DNA of 64,000 bases from Nocardioides szechwanensis (GTDB lineage Bacteria > Actinomycetota > Actinomycetes > Propionibacteriales > Nocardioidaceae), in assembly GCF_900103935.1 (NCBI RefSeq), contig NZ_FNIC01000004.1, positions 1-64,000 of the forward strand, written 5' to 3'. The number at the start of each line of letters is the position of its first letter. Position 1 is the first letter of the stretch. The position numbers and the translations under genes are program-made. The notes beneath the pieces are model-generated. The model did no database searches. It was not told where the DNA came from and saw only the letters and a list, made by a program, of their open reading frames with translations. Positions 15,906 through 23,596 of this stretch are shown here, piece after piece.

Positions 15906-17366
15906 TCAGCGCCGCCGCGTCACCGCGCGCGCCGTGGCCGCGACGGCGAGGTCGATGCCCTTGATCTCCCGCCAGCGGACGCGCGAAGCACCGGCGAGTT
16001 GCTCAAGCACGTCGAGGGTCGCGCTGTTGGCGGGCGGAGGCGAGAACCGGTCGTGTCCGCTTCGCCACCCGAGCGCGAAGAGCAGGTCGCTGATCTCGCT
16101 GCGCCACTCCTGGGCCGGTACGCCGCTGCCGACCACGGCGAGTGCCATCCAGCCCGCCTGGCGCTCGGCGTCCTTGGTCCCTAAAGGCAGGCGCCCGACG
16201 ATGTGACGCCACAGTGCCTGCGGGTCACGGCCACATCGGAGGGCGGCGGTGGTCGGGCTCAGCCGGCCCTTGCGGACGCTGACGAAGCCGAGGGCGCGCG
16301 CGGTAGTGCGGATGTCGGCGACGGGGAAGGTGAGGTCCTCCCGGTTGGCCTTGCCGAACCACCAGTCCGCGATGCCGGTGCGTTCGGCGACCTGCTCGAC
16401 CACCGCAGGCGGGAGGTAACCCGCGGCGGTCAGCGTGACGCCGTCCCCGATGACCTCGAGGAAGACCCGGTAGGTCTCGGTCAGCCTGTCGGCCTCGACA
16501 TCACTCACGTCTATCGAACCGTGGGAGAACGGCCGTCCCAGGACCTCGCGCAGCAGGCGGACGCCCCGGCGGTCGAGCTGTTCAGCCAGCTCGGCCATCT
16601 CCCCGGTGACCGCGACCGGCTCGGCCACCGCGATCGCCAGGGCGGTGTCGGTCTCCCCGACGTCGAAGTGGTCGGGGTGCCAGTCAATCGGCAGCCAGTC
16701 GCGCGCATGCGCCGCGTCCTCGAAGTTGCCAGGGAGACGCACGTCGTCATACCCGCTGCGGACCCAGGCGGCCAGGTCCTCGTAGCCGCCGATGCCACCG
16801 CAGTCCTCGGGCGGACACGCCATCCGACCACCGGTGCAGCGCGCCGTCGCGGGCGGCTCATCGAGGACCTCCTCGATCACCAGCTTGTGGTCCCAGCCGT
16901 CGCCGAAGTCGTAGTCGTACCAGAGCTCGTCGCCCTTCTCGGCGACGAGCTGGTCGAGTCGCACGTCGTCCTCGAGCGTCCCCTCATCGCCCTCCTCGAG
17001 GTCGAAGCTCGTGACGAAGAACGGCGAGCGGTGGTCGCTGCCGGTGCGGAACCGGTGCAGATGGCTGTTGGTCCACCCCATCGCGGCCTGGATCACGTCA
17101 TGCAGCCGCGGCAGGGTCAGGTCACCGGGCAGCTCGAGGCGGCGCCAGACCGGCGGCTTCGCGCCGTGCAGGTCCAGACGCACCCGGAACCCGCGGACCT
17201 CGCTCGGGACCGGGAGCAGCGTCGGCGCCTCTTCGCGCTTGACCTTCTCGAAGATGCTGGTCACCTGTCCGCTCATCAGCGCCTCGAGGAGCGCCTTGTT
17301 CTCCTCGGGGCTGGCGCCGGCCATCAGCTGCTTCACCAGATACTGGACGTCGATTGCTTCGGCCAC
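15906..17366 (-). CDS. Plasmid pRiA4b ORF-3 family protein
   Basis: 486 residues. The region from about 56 to 195 carries the hallmarks of the pRiA4b ORF-3 (IS1096 passenger TnpR-like) domain: VRLDLHGAKPPVWRRLELPGDLTL, HDVIQAAMGW, HLHRF, YDYDFGDGWDHKLVIEEVL and a CTGG-CPPEDCGG segment. The rest is helical and less conserved. The family is common on mobile elements; its function is not established. It lies in accessory DNA left of the tRNA-Ala attachment site, beside a toxin-antitoxin-like pair, which suggests an older acquired region. Confidence 0.85.
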   Translation of the reverse strand: MAEAIDVQYLVKQLMAGASPEENKALLEALMSGQVTSIFEKVKREEAPTLLPVPSEVRGFRVRLDLHGAKPPVWRRLELPGDLTLPRLHDVIQAAMGWTNSHLHRFRTGSDHRSPFFVTSFDLEEGDEGTLEDDVRLDQLVAEKGDELWYDYDFGDGWDHKLVIEEVLDEPPATARCTGGRMACPPEDCGGIGGYEDLAAWVRSGYDDVRLPGNFEDAAHARDWLPIDWHPDHFDVGETDTALAIAVAEPVAVTGEMAELAEQLDRRGVRLLREVLGRPFSHGSIDVSDVEADRLTETYRVFLEVIGDGVTLTAAGYLPPAVVEQVAERTGIADWWFGKANREDLTFPVADIRTTARALGFVSVRKGRLSPTTAALRCGRDPQALWRHIVGRLPLGTKDAERQAGWMALAVVGSGVPAQEWRSEISDLLFALGWRSGHDRFSPPPANSATLDVLEQLAGASRVRWREIKGIDLAVAATARAVTRRR

Positions 17367-17446
17367 GACAGACAGTCAATCACCGTCGGATCTGTCGATG
17401 AGCGCGCGCCACGAGGGTCGCAGGGCGGCTCTTTCGCGCGTGCTGG

Positions 17447-18049
17447 CTATGAGTTGTGGAGTTCGCTCGCGAACTGATGGGCCCACTCGCCGATGCGGAT
17501 GGCCTCGGTGCGCGTGGCGGCCGGATCGGCTCCCTTGATCCCGAGCATGGTGGGGAGCAATCCCTCACCGTCGTAGACGCGGGCAAGAAGGTCGGCGTAC
17601 TCCTCCGGTGGCGCGTCCTCCATGCCGACCTCTCTGATCAAGAGTCGGATGTCGGGGCGGTCTTTGCGACGTGTGGCGATGAGCTTCATCGCCAGGACGT
17701 GCTCGGGCGGGGCGATATGAATGGTCAGGCCCGGTTTTGTTGGCGGCGTCAGTGCCCATTCGGGCCGAGGAGGCACCCAGCCCGCGGCGTTGCTGTTGAG
17801 CCATCCTTCGGGTAGGCCGTGGTCTTGGGCCATCGAGGTGGCCTCGTCCAAGACCGCTGCGTGACTGGTCAGTGCGTCGATATCGGGGGTCAGCCCATCA
17901 CGCCCGTACGCCAGGGTCATAGCGGCGCCACCGACGAGGTAGAGGCTCGCGGCAATACCGCGAGCCTCTAGTCGGTCGCCTAGTTCGTTGAGCAGCGCCG
18001 TCATCTGGGCACGGTCCAGTTCGAAGAGCGGTCCGTTGCTGTCCATCAC
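17447..18049 (-). CDS. DUF6036-type nucleotidyltransferase, probable toxin
   Basis: 200 residues. A nucleotidyltransferase signature is visible: LVGGAAM (Gly40-Gly41) followed by DID (Asp56, Asp58), the metal-binding carboxylates, in a small single domain like DUF6036/AbiEii-type enzymes that transfer nucleotides to a target. Its start overlaps the end of the upstream XRE gene by four bases. This gene pair matches two-gene toxin-antitoxin systems of the nucleotidyltransferase type. The target is not deducible. A Met at residue 2 is an alternative start. Confidence 0.75.
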   Translation of the reverse strand: MMDSNGPLFELDRAQMTALLNELGDRLEARGIAASLYLVGGAAMTLAYGRDGLTPDIDALTSHAAVLDEATSMAQDHGLPEGWLNSNAAGWVPPRPEWALTPPTKPGLTIHIAPPEHVLAMKLIATRRKDRPDIRLLIREVGMEDAPPEEYADLLARVYDGEGLLPTMLGIKGADPAATRTEAIRIGEWAHQFASELHNS

Positions 18050-18672
18050 GCGGTGACGAGGTCCTTCTCAGCGATGAAGATGTTGCGCTCAGCTAGCCAG
18101 CGTGGAGTTTGTTCTTTGATCTGGTCGTCGCTGAGTCGAGGTGTGTCGAGGATCCATTCGCTGGCGAGGCGGGGCCCTTGCGTCCACTTGGGTGCAGGAA
18201 GGCCGGCCTCGTGGAACTCCCTGCTGACGAAGGCGGCGGCCAGGGCCTTCCAGTGAGCTTCGATGTCCGGCGGCTGCGCCTCCCAGGCCTCGGCTAGTTC
18301 CATGGAATTGCGCAAGATGTCGCGGAGCCTGTCGCGAAGTTCGAGAGACAGGGCGTAGGTCCAGTCGTCGTCGCCCTTGTTGTGGGCTGCGCCGATGGAG
18401 AGGACGGCGTCGATGGAGGTAGGAATGCGGCTCTCGCGAGCTCGGGAGATGGCGTCTGCGATGCGCTCGGCGCGCAGGAGAAACGCCGCAGATGGCGCGA
18501 TCTTGCCCGAACGGTAGGCCGAGAATCGTGAAGCGTCGGTCCCCAGTGCGTGGGCAAAACGGCGCAACGAGAGACCGCTTCGCGCATGAGCGGCGTTGAG
18601 GCGGTCCATGACCGCCTGTGTGTCTCGGTCCATCACTTGGACAGGATACATCGGCGTAGTCATATATGACAA
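18046..18672 (-). CDS. XRE-family helix-turn-helix protein, probable antitoxin
   Basis: 208 residues. A helix-turn-helix near the N-terminus (about 25-62: LSLRRFAHALGTDASRFSAYRSGKIAP) indicates DNA binding; the rest is helical. The stop codon overlaps the start of the nucleotidyltransferase gene, so the two are translationally coupled, as expected for antitoxin and toxin. The start is uncertain: Met at residue 14 (base 18633, MDRDTQAV) is also possible and would avoid overlap with the excisionase remnant. Confidence 0.7.
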   Translation of the reverse strand: MSYMTTPMYPVQVMDRDTQAVMDRLNAAHARSGLSLRRFAHALGTDASRFSAYRSGKIAPSAAFLLRAERIADAISRARESRIPTSIDAVLSIGAAHNKGDDDWTYALSLELRDRLRDILRNSMELAEAWEAQPPDIEAHWKALAAAFVSREFHEAGLPAPKWTQGPRLASEWILDTPRLSDDQIKEQTPRWLAERNIFIAEKDLVTA

Positions 18673-18872
18673 CGCGCCGTCTGCGCGACGGATTGCCGCG
18701 TCACCACCGAGCAGACGGGAGCTGCCGCGGTGCCGCCTCCAGATCCTCGAGCTTTGATCCGAATGGCGTTGCCGCAGCGGTACGCCAGGAGCGTGCCTGC
18801 TGCGATCCAGCGCCGGATGGTCTTGACCGAGACCGACATGGCCTCGGCTGCCTCCTCGAGGCTCGCCGGCAT
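18660..18872 (-). pseudogene. Broken excisionase/HTH gene, paralogue of the intact copy at 22995
   Basis: Reading from an ATG at 18872 gives SLEEAAEAMSVSVKTIRRWI, then AAGTLLAYRCG, nearly the same as the intact excisionase at 22995-23192. Relative to that copy it lacks one codon in the CGKRAIR segment and has an extra base in CTTT (about 18752-18756), which shifts the frame: LEDLEAAP becomes ARGSGGGT. DNA similarity continues through the 3' end. It lies just outside the left attachment repeat, so it belongs to an earlier element that used the same site. Confidence 0.7.
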
Positions 18873-18909
18873 GGACGACAACCTCGTCCCGTCCGAGAAG
18901 GGCGTCGAA

Positions 18910-18970
18910 GACCTGCGGTTTCTCTCGGTGGAGCCTAGGGGACTCGAACCCCTAACCCCCTGCTTGCAAA
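18910..18970. repeat. attL: left attachment repeat (3' part of tRNA-Ala)
   Basis: Bases 18928-18970 are identical to 34869-34911, which contain the 3' part of tRNA-Ala (T-arm, variable loop and anticodon-loop half). The match continues leftward over 18910-18925, identical to 34851-34866, with a two-base mismatch at 18926-18927. The copy here lacks the 5' half of the tRNA and is not functional. It marks the left border of the integrated element. Confidence 0.9.
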
Positions 18971-19052
18971 TCGACCTGAAACAGGCGCAGTATGGCTCTG
19001 ACCTGCAGAAACGTCGGACACGTGTGGACAAGATTCCCCTATTTGGGACATT

Positions 19053-19076
19053 CTTTCCCCCACCAGTCCCCCACAG
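19053..19076. repeat. Left subterminal arm repeat
   Basis: This 24-mer begins CTTTCCCCCACCAG and differs by one base from 34774-34797 near the other end. On the minus strand each copy contains TGGGGGA twice, three to four bases apart. Position between core repeat and integrase gene suggests an integrase arm-binding site. Confidence 0.55.
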
Positions 19077-19135
19077 GGACTCCTGCTGCTAACCAAGCAT
19101 GGGGTTAGGACTCGGGATCGAAGGGCGGCTCTCGG

Positions 19136-20314
19136 ATGGCCAGGCGACGGGGCTTCGGCGAGGTCGAACGGCGGGTCAGCGCGACCGGCCAGGTGACCCA
19201 CCGAGCTCGCTATGCCATGCCCGACGGCACCCGCTACTCACGCACTCTCGCCACCAAGATGGACGCCGAGGCGTGGCTCGCTGCCGAGCGGGCGTTGGTC
19301 GACCGGGAGGAGTGGACTCCACCCAGGGCACGTCAGGCGGCGGAGTCCAAGCGGCAGTCCGCCGCGGCCTGGAACACGGTCGGCTCGTTTGCCGAGCGCT
19401 TCCTGGTCGAGCGCGGCCTGCGGCCGACCACCCAGCGGAACTACCGGCAGCTGCTGCGGTCACGGATCCTCCCGTACTTCGGCGAGATGCCGCTGACTGA
19501 GGTCGCCCTGTCGGAGATCAAGCAGTGGCGCGCCTCGCTGGATCCAGCCACCGAGTCGAGCAACGCCGCGGCGTACCGACTCGTGCGATCGATCCTCCAG
19601 GCGGCCGAGGAGGAGGAGCTGATCTTCCGAGCACCACCCAAGATCCGCGGCGCCGGATCGGCTCGCGTGAAGCGAGTCGCCGTGCCGGCGACCCTCGACG
19701 AGCTGGCGGTCATCATCGACGCGATGCCCGAGCGGCTGCGACTGCTCATCGTGCTGGCCGCGTTCGTCGGCCTCCGCGAGGGCGAGCTGCTCGAGCTGCG
19801 ACGCTCCGACATCGACGGCGTCACCGGTCGGATCAGCGTCACCCGCAAGGTCGACAAGGACGTCATCCCCGGAACGAAGGACGCCTGTCCCAACTGCGGT
19901 CGCGTCATCAGCCCGCCGAAGACGGCCAGCGGAGTCCGTACCGTGCACGTCCCGCCGCCATTCCTTCCGATGCTGCAGAAGCACCTGCTCGAGCACACCG
20001 CACCCGGCCCGGCTGGACTGCTGTTCGCCGGCGACCGGACCGACCACATGAGCGTCCGCTATCTGATGGACCGATACCGCCCCGCCCGCGAGAAGGCCGG
20101 TCGCCCGGACCTGACCATCCACCACCTGCGCCACACCGCACTGACCATCGCCGGCCAGCACGGCGCGACGGCGGCCGAGCTCCAGGCGCGTGCCGGCCAC
20201 GCCTCCCAGGCCGCGATGGCGATCTATCAGCACGCCACGCTGGACCGCGACAAGTCGCTCGCCCAGGCGATCGGAGACACGTATCGCCGCTGGGCAGAAG
20301 GCAAGCACCCATGA
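19136..20314 (+). CDS. Site-specific tyrosine integrase
   Basis: 392 residues. The N-terminal arm-binding region (1-70) is basic, the SAM-like core-binding domain spans about 80-170, and the catalytic domain follows, with Arg214 (LREGEL), H-H-L-R-H (His329, Arg332), GH (354-355) and nucleophile Tyr364 (IYQHAT) all present. A short insert with CPNC (251-254) is seen between the first Arg and the HLRH box, as in many actinobacterial phage-type integrases. The gene is 165 bases from attL and reads into the element. It should catalyse recombination at the 3' end of tRNA-Ala. Confidence 0.95.
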   Translation: MARRRGFGEVERRVSATGQVTHRARYAMPDGTRYSRTLATKMDAEAWLAAERALVDREEWTPPRARQAAESKRQSAAAWNTVGSFAERFLVERGLRPTTQRNYRQLLRSRILPYFGEMPLTEVALSEIKQWRASLDPATESSNAAAYRLVRSILQAAEEEELIFRAPPKIRGAGSARVKRVAVPATLDELAVIIDAMPERLRLLIVLAAFVGLREGELLELRRSDIDGVTGRISVTRKVDKDVIPGTKDACPNCGRVISPPKTASGVRTVHVPPPFLPMLQKHLLEHTAPGPAGLLFAGDRTDHMSVRYLMDRYRPAREKAGRPDLTIHHLRHTALTIAGQHGATAAELQARAGHASQAAMAIYQHATLDRDKSLAQAIGDTYRRWAEGKHP

Positions 20315-20348
20315 ACGCCGTTGAGTTCCACCTGGGTGTGAACTAGAG

Positions 20349-20660
20349 TTGACAACCAGGGTCATCAAGACGAACCACTTCGACAGGTGGTTCCGGCAGT
20401 TGAAGGACATCCGGGCCGCGGGTCGGATTCAGATGCGGCTGGACCGGCTCAGCGCGGGGAACCCCGGGGACGTGCGACCAGTCGGTGGCGGCATCTCAGA
20501 GTTGAGGATCGACTACGGCCCGGGCTACCGGGTCTACTACCAGCAGAAGGGCGACGTGTTGATCGTCCTCCTCTATGGCGGCGACAAGTCCACCCAGGCC
20601 AAAGACATCACGAGGGCGAGAGAACTCGCAGAGGAGTGGACGGACAATGACCAAGACTGA
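20349..20660 (+). CDS. HigB/RelE-type toxin (addiction module killer protein)
   Basis: 103 residues from a TTG start. The sequence follows the HI1419-type killer family closely: RLDRLSAGNPGDVRPVG, then ELRIDYGPGYRVYY and LLYGGDKSTQAKDI, a compact RelE-fold ribosome-dependent mRNA interferase. The antitoxin gene follows with 14 bases of overlap, toxin first, as usual for HigBA. It lies directly downstream of the integrase and probably stabilises the element. Confidence 0.9.
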   Translation: MTTRVIKTNHFDRWFRQLKDIRAAGRIQMRLDRLSAGNPGDVRPVGGGISELRIDYGPGYRVYYQQKGDVLIVLLYGGDKSTQAKDITRARELAEEWTDNDQD

Positions 20661-20943
20661 GTTCAGCGAGTATGACTCGGCCGACTACCTGACCTCCCTC
20701 GAGCACATCGCCGCCTATCTGGAGGCCGTACTAGAGGAAGCGGGCGATGACCCCGCCTTCGTCGCTAAAGCCCTCGGAACCATCGCGCGCTCGCAGAACT
20801 TCAGCGAACTTGCCCGCAAGGTCGGGATGAGCCGCGAGGGGCTTTACAAGGCCTTGTCAGCGGACGGCAACCCGAGCTACGCCACCATCGTGAAGGTCGC
20901 CAAGGCCCTCGGTCTCAAGATCGAGTTCCACGCGGTCGCCTAG
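20647..20943 (+). CDS. HigA-like antitoxin with helix-turn-helix
   Basis: 98 residues from the ATG at 20647, inside the toxin gene. The sequence matches the HI1420-type antidote family: EYDSADYL, IAAYLEAVLEEAGDD, ALGTIARSQNF and the helix-turn-helix SELARKVGMSREGLYKALS with GNPSYATIVKV. It should bind the toxin and repress the operon. An upstream in-frame Met exists but would extend well into the toxin gene. Confidence 0.9.
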   Translation: MTKTEFSEYDSADYLTSLEHIAAYLEAVLEEAGDDPAFVAKALGTIARSQNFSELARKVGMSREGLYKALSADGNPSYATIVKVAKALGLKIEFHAVA

Positions 20944-21311
20944 CCACACGATGCGCGGGCCGGCCGGGGTCGGGACCTCTTCAGTAGCGAACCTCCCTGC
21001 GTCCTACCGCCGCGTCCAGTCGCAGCGTGCACCGCACAGTTCGGGCAATCTCGCGTCGAGTCGGCGGCTTGCGCCGGCGACTTGGTCGAGCGGCACCTCC
21101 GCGGCTGGCAGTCCCGTAACGACGGCGACTTCTGACTCTGCCAGGTCACGTCTAACCCGGTCATCGGTTAGCTCCGCCCCCGCAACGTCTCGCGCTCAAG
21201 GACGCTCGTTGGCGCTCTACGCCAGCACAGTTCAAGCCACCTCGTGCGGGTCCGACAGAGTCACCGACGCGCGAGTCATCTCGGACGTCGGAGCCACATC
21301 GACGGCACCGC
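20944..21311. other. Gene-free stretch inside the element
   Basis: About 370 bases between the antitoxin gene and the convergent peptidase gene. Open frames here have arginine-rich, unnatural composition and no ribosome sites. I see no RNA gene, repeat or clear terminator; it may be decayed sequence. Confidence 0.4.
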
Positions 21312-22133
21312 CTAAGAACCATTCGCTGCATCGATCATCTGTCGTGCCAAGGCGTGCACCTCACTCGCCTTGTAGACGATCCCGAGGTCGATCAGGTCGT
21401 ACACGAACGGGATGCCATGCGCGGTCTGCAGCACCGGGACTTGACGCTGATGGACGGCTGCCACAACACCGAGGAACACCGGCGGCCGGGAGCCCCCGAT
21501 GGTGATGTTGCCGAACTTGTCGGGCGCTGACGGGTTCGGCACGAGGAACACAGGACTGCCGCTCGAACCCGGGAAGACCGATGCGTCGATGAGGAACGTC
21601 GGCTTGCCCCCATAGTCGATGTTGAGCGCGGTCGCGGAGTGGCCCTGCCGAACAATCGGCAGGAGCGACGCGGAGTCGAACAACCCGTTTGGGTAGCCGA
21701 TGAATGTCACCGGTTCAATCGGCTCGAACTGATCCAGTACGTCCTCGGTTGCGCACATCTCTGTACTCACCGAGCGGAAAAAGGCGGGCGTCCCAGCGTT
21801 CGCAAGCTGCTCCAGCGCTCCCCCTACCCCGATCATGGCAATGTCGATCTCAGGATCCGGGTGACCAACGAACCGATCCGGCGTCGCCGATAACACTCGC
21901 TCGTGGCCGAGCTCGGGTTCTCCGTCAGGAGTGGCAGCGAGCAGGTGCATGTTGACTAGCGCGGCGCCCTCGACAACGTGCTTGTTGGTTACCAGGAGCA
22001 GCGATGCGCCGCCGTCCGGGCGACTTTCGGCGAGCATGAATCCGGTGCCGCTGCCACTCTGCCCGTCGGGCATCTGGGTCGTTATGCGGACGGTCACGAA
22101 CAGCAACTGCTCTCTCAGGGTCTGTACCTGCAT
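21312..22133 (-). CDS. Trypsin-like serine peptidase (cytosolic, chymotrypsin fold)
   Basis: 273 residues without a signal peptide. The catalytic triad is readable: His in VTNKHVV (about 52), Asp in PEIDIAMI (about 98) and Ser in FPGSSGSPVF (about 192), with GTGF near the N-terminus as in Deg/trypsin-like peptidases. Cytosolic trypsin-like domains of this type occur as effectors or sensors in bacterial conflict systems; here the gene sits on a defence-rich element 90 bases downstream of a membrane-anchored protein gene on the same strand. The substrate is unknown. Confidence 0.8.
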   Translation of the reverse strand: MQVQTLREQLLFVTVRITTQMPDGQSGSGTGFMLAESRPDGGASLLLVTNKHVVEGAALVNMHLLAATPDGEPELGHERVLSATPDRFVGHPDPEIDIAMIGVGGALEQLANAGTPAFFRSVSTEMCATEDVLDQFEPIEPVTFIGYPNGLFDSASLLPIVRQGHSATALNIDYGGKPTFLIDASVFPGSSGSPVFLVPNPSAPDKFGNITIGGSRPPVFLGVVAAVHQRQVPVLQTAHGIPFVYDLIDLGIVYKASEVHALARQMIDAANGS

Positions 22134-22223
22134 CTCGATGGCTCCCCGTTCGCTTCTCGTGGGTCAGTCAGGTGAGGCACGCTACGTCCAGCGGCTCTCT
22201 TCGCTACACACTTACCGCGGCGT

Positions 22224-22838
22224 TCACTCGCCTTCGCTATCGAGTTCGACTAGGAAGGGCTTGCGTTGGTCCGGCAGCTTCTCAGTGAGCTTGGCGATTG
22301 CCCGCGCCACGTCGACGAGAGTGCCGTCATGACGGGCCACTGACTCCCGGAAATCAGCCATGTCGATGATGTACTCGTTGGCCGGTATCGCCCCGTGCGG
22401 GCCGTCGCAAGCGATGCGGACCCGGTGGGCCAACGATCCGGACCGGTTCACGAGATCGGCTGATGGCCCGAGCGTCCAATGAAGGGTGCACCCCGGTGCG
22501 AGCGACGACAAGCCCTCGCTGAGACGCTGATGCATAGCGTCGATGTAGACGCCTTCGTGGTCGGTGGGCAGCGGCGGGTCAATCGCGACCCTCACGTTCG
22601 TGGCCACCGTAGGCCCGGAATTGCCGATGACGAACTCCAGATTCCAGCCGTTACGAGATTGCAGTCGAACATCCGCCCATACATAAGGCGACGAGGAGCC
22701 CTCTGCAATCGCCTGTTGCAGGTCTGTCTGCCGCTTCATCTCTCTGACCTGTTGCTGGACGAACCGGCCCGAGACGGTTGCGGCGGCAGCGGCGGCCACC
22801 GCCGCCACCGCCGCGATCACTGCAATCCAGGTCTCCAT
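22224..22838 (-). CDS. Membrane-anchored protein of unknown function
   Basis: 204 residues from the ATG at 22838 (METWIAV), preferred because it begins the membrane helix; a longer start at 22862 is possible. One N-terminal helix (about 5-24, very Ala/Val-rich), a short Gln/Lys coiled segment, then a soluble domain with NGWNLEFVIGNSGPTVATNVRV, a pattern often seen in uncharacterised bacterial single-pass proteins. It is followed on the same strand by the trypsin-like peptidase, so the two could be one transcript. No catalytic motif is recognised. Confidence 0.65.
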   Translation of the reverse strand: METWIAVIAAVAAVAAAAAATVSGRFVQQQVREMKRQTDLQQAIAEGSSSPYVWADVRLQSRNGWNLEFVIGNSGPTVATNVRVAIDPPLPTDHEGVYIDAMHQRLSEGLSSLAPGCTLHWTLGPSADLVNRSGSLAHRVRIACDGPHGAIPANEYIIDMADFRESVARHDGTLVDVARAIAKLTEKLPDQRKPFLVELDSEGE

Positions 22839-22994
22839 GACATGCACGCTACGCAATCGCACCGACGGTTAGGTGAACGGACACAACGGAACCAGCCGGC
22901 TGAAGCGGGTCATTCCGCCTTTTGGCGCCGGCAATCTAATGATGACGTCGCACTTGTCGGGTGCGGCGGCGTCCTGGCTCGACGCTCTACCGCA

Positions 22995-23192
22995 TCACCA
23001 CCGCGCTGACGGGATCTGTCGAGGCGCGGCCTCCAGGTCTTCGAGCTTGATCCGGATGGCGCGCTTGCCGCAGCGGTACGCCGGCAGGGTGCCGACGGCG
23101 ATCCAACGCCGGATCGTCTTTACCGAGACTGACATGCATTCGGCCGCCTCAGCGAGGCTCAGGTAGACCGGGACGGCGCGTCGTTCAGCCAT
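22995..23192 (-). CDS. Excisionase-type helix-turn-helix protein
   Basis: 65 residues from ATG 23192. LSLAEAAECMSVSVKTIRRWI followed by GTLPAYRCGKRAIRIKLEDLEA is the compact winged-helix excisionase fold (MerR-like HTH_17), which directs integrase towards excision. Its start overlaps the end of the upstream DNA-binding gene by eight bases. A second, frameshifted copy lies at 18660-18872 outside attL. Confidence 0.85.
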   Translation of the reverse strand: MAERRAVPVYLSLAEAAECMSVSVKTIRRWIAVGTLPAYRCGKRAIRIKLEDLEAAPRQIPSARW

Positions 23193-23424
23193 CGGATCGC
23201 ACCTCCGCTCGTGGGACGGTGGCTGAGGCGAGGAAGCGTCGGGCCTCGGCGACGGTGATGTAGAGCCGGCCGACGCCTTGGAAGCGGGTCCACCGTGGCC
23301 CGACACCGCGCCGGCGCCAATCGCGGACGGTGCGCTGCGGTGTGCGGATGAGTTCGCAGAACTCCTCGAACAAGATCAGGTTGTCGTCGTCCCAGTCGTC
23401 CGGGATGCCGATGGGTGTCACCAT
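23185..23424 (-). CDS. Small helix-turn-helix DNA-binding protein
   Basis: 79 residues from ATG 23424 (MVTPIGIPDDWDDDNLI). FEEFCELIRTPQRTVRDWRR, then GRLYITVAEARRFLA, is an excisionase/MerR-type winged helix. It precedes and overlaps the xis gene, so the pair probably forms one regulatory unit for excision or transfer. The upstream extension of the frame is arginine-rich and was not used. Confidence 0.75.
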   Translation of the reverse strand: MVTPIGIPDDWDDDNLILFEEFCELIRTPQRTVRDWRRRGVGPRWTRFQGVGRLYITVAEARRFLASATVPRAEVRSDG

Positions 23425-23596
23425 CACTTCGCCTCTCGCCGTGGCCGCCGAGGGATTCGGCGACTCCTGCTTGGAGAAGCAACCTCGCGTTCGACGGATC
23501 GGACGTCTGTGACCGCTGCTGTCGAGACCCGAGCCTCTCCTGGTCACCTATGTCATCCGGGCCGCTCCGGGCGATCACTCGACGCGATGAAGTTGG

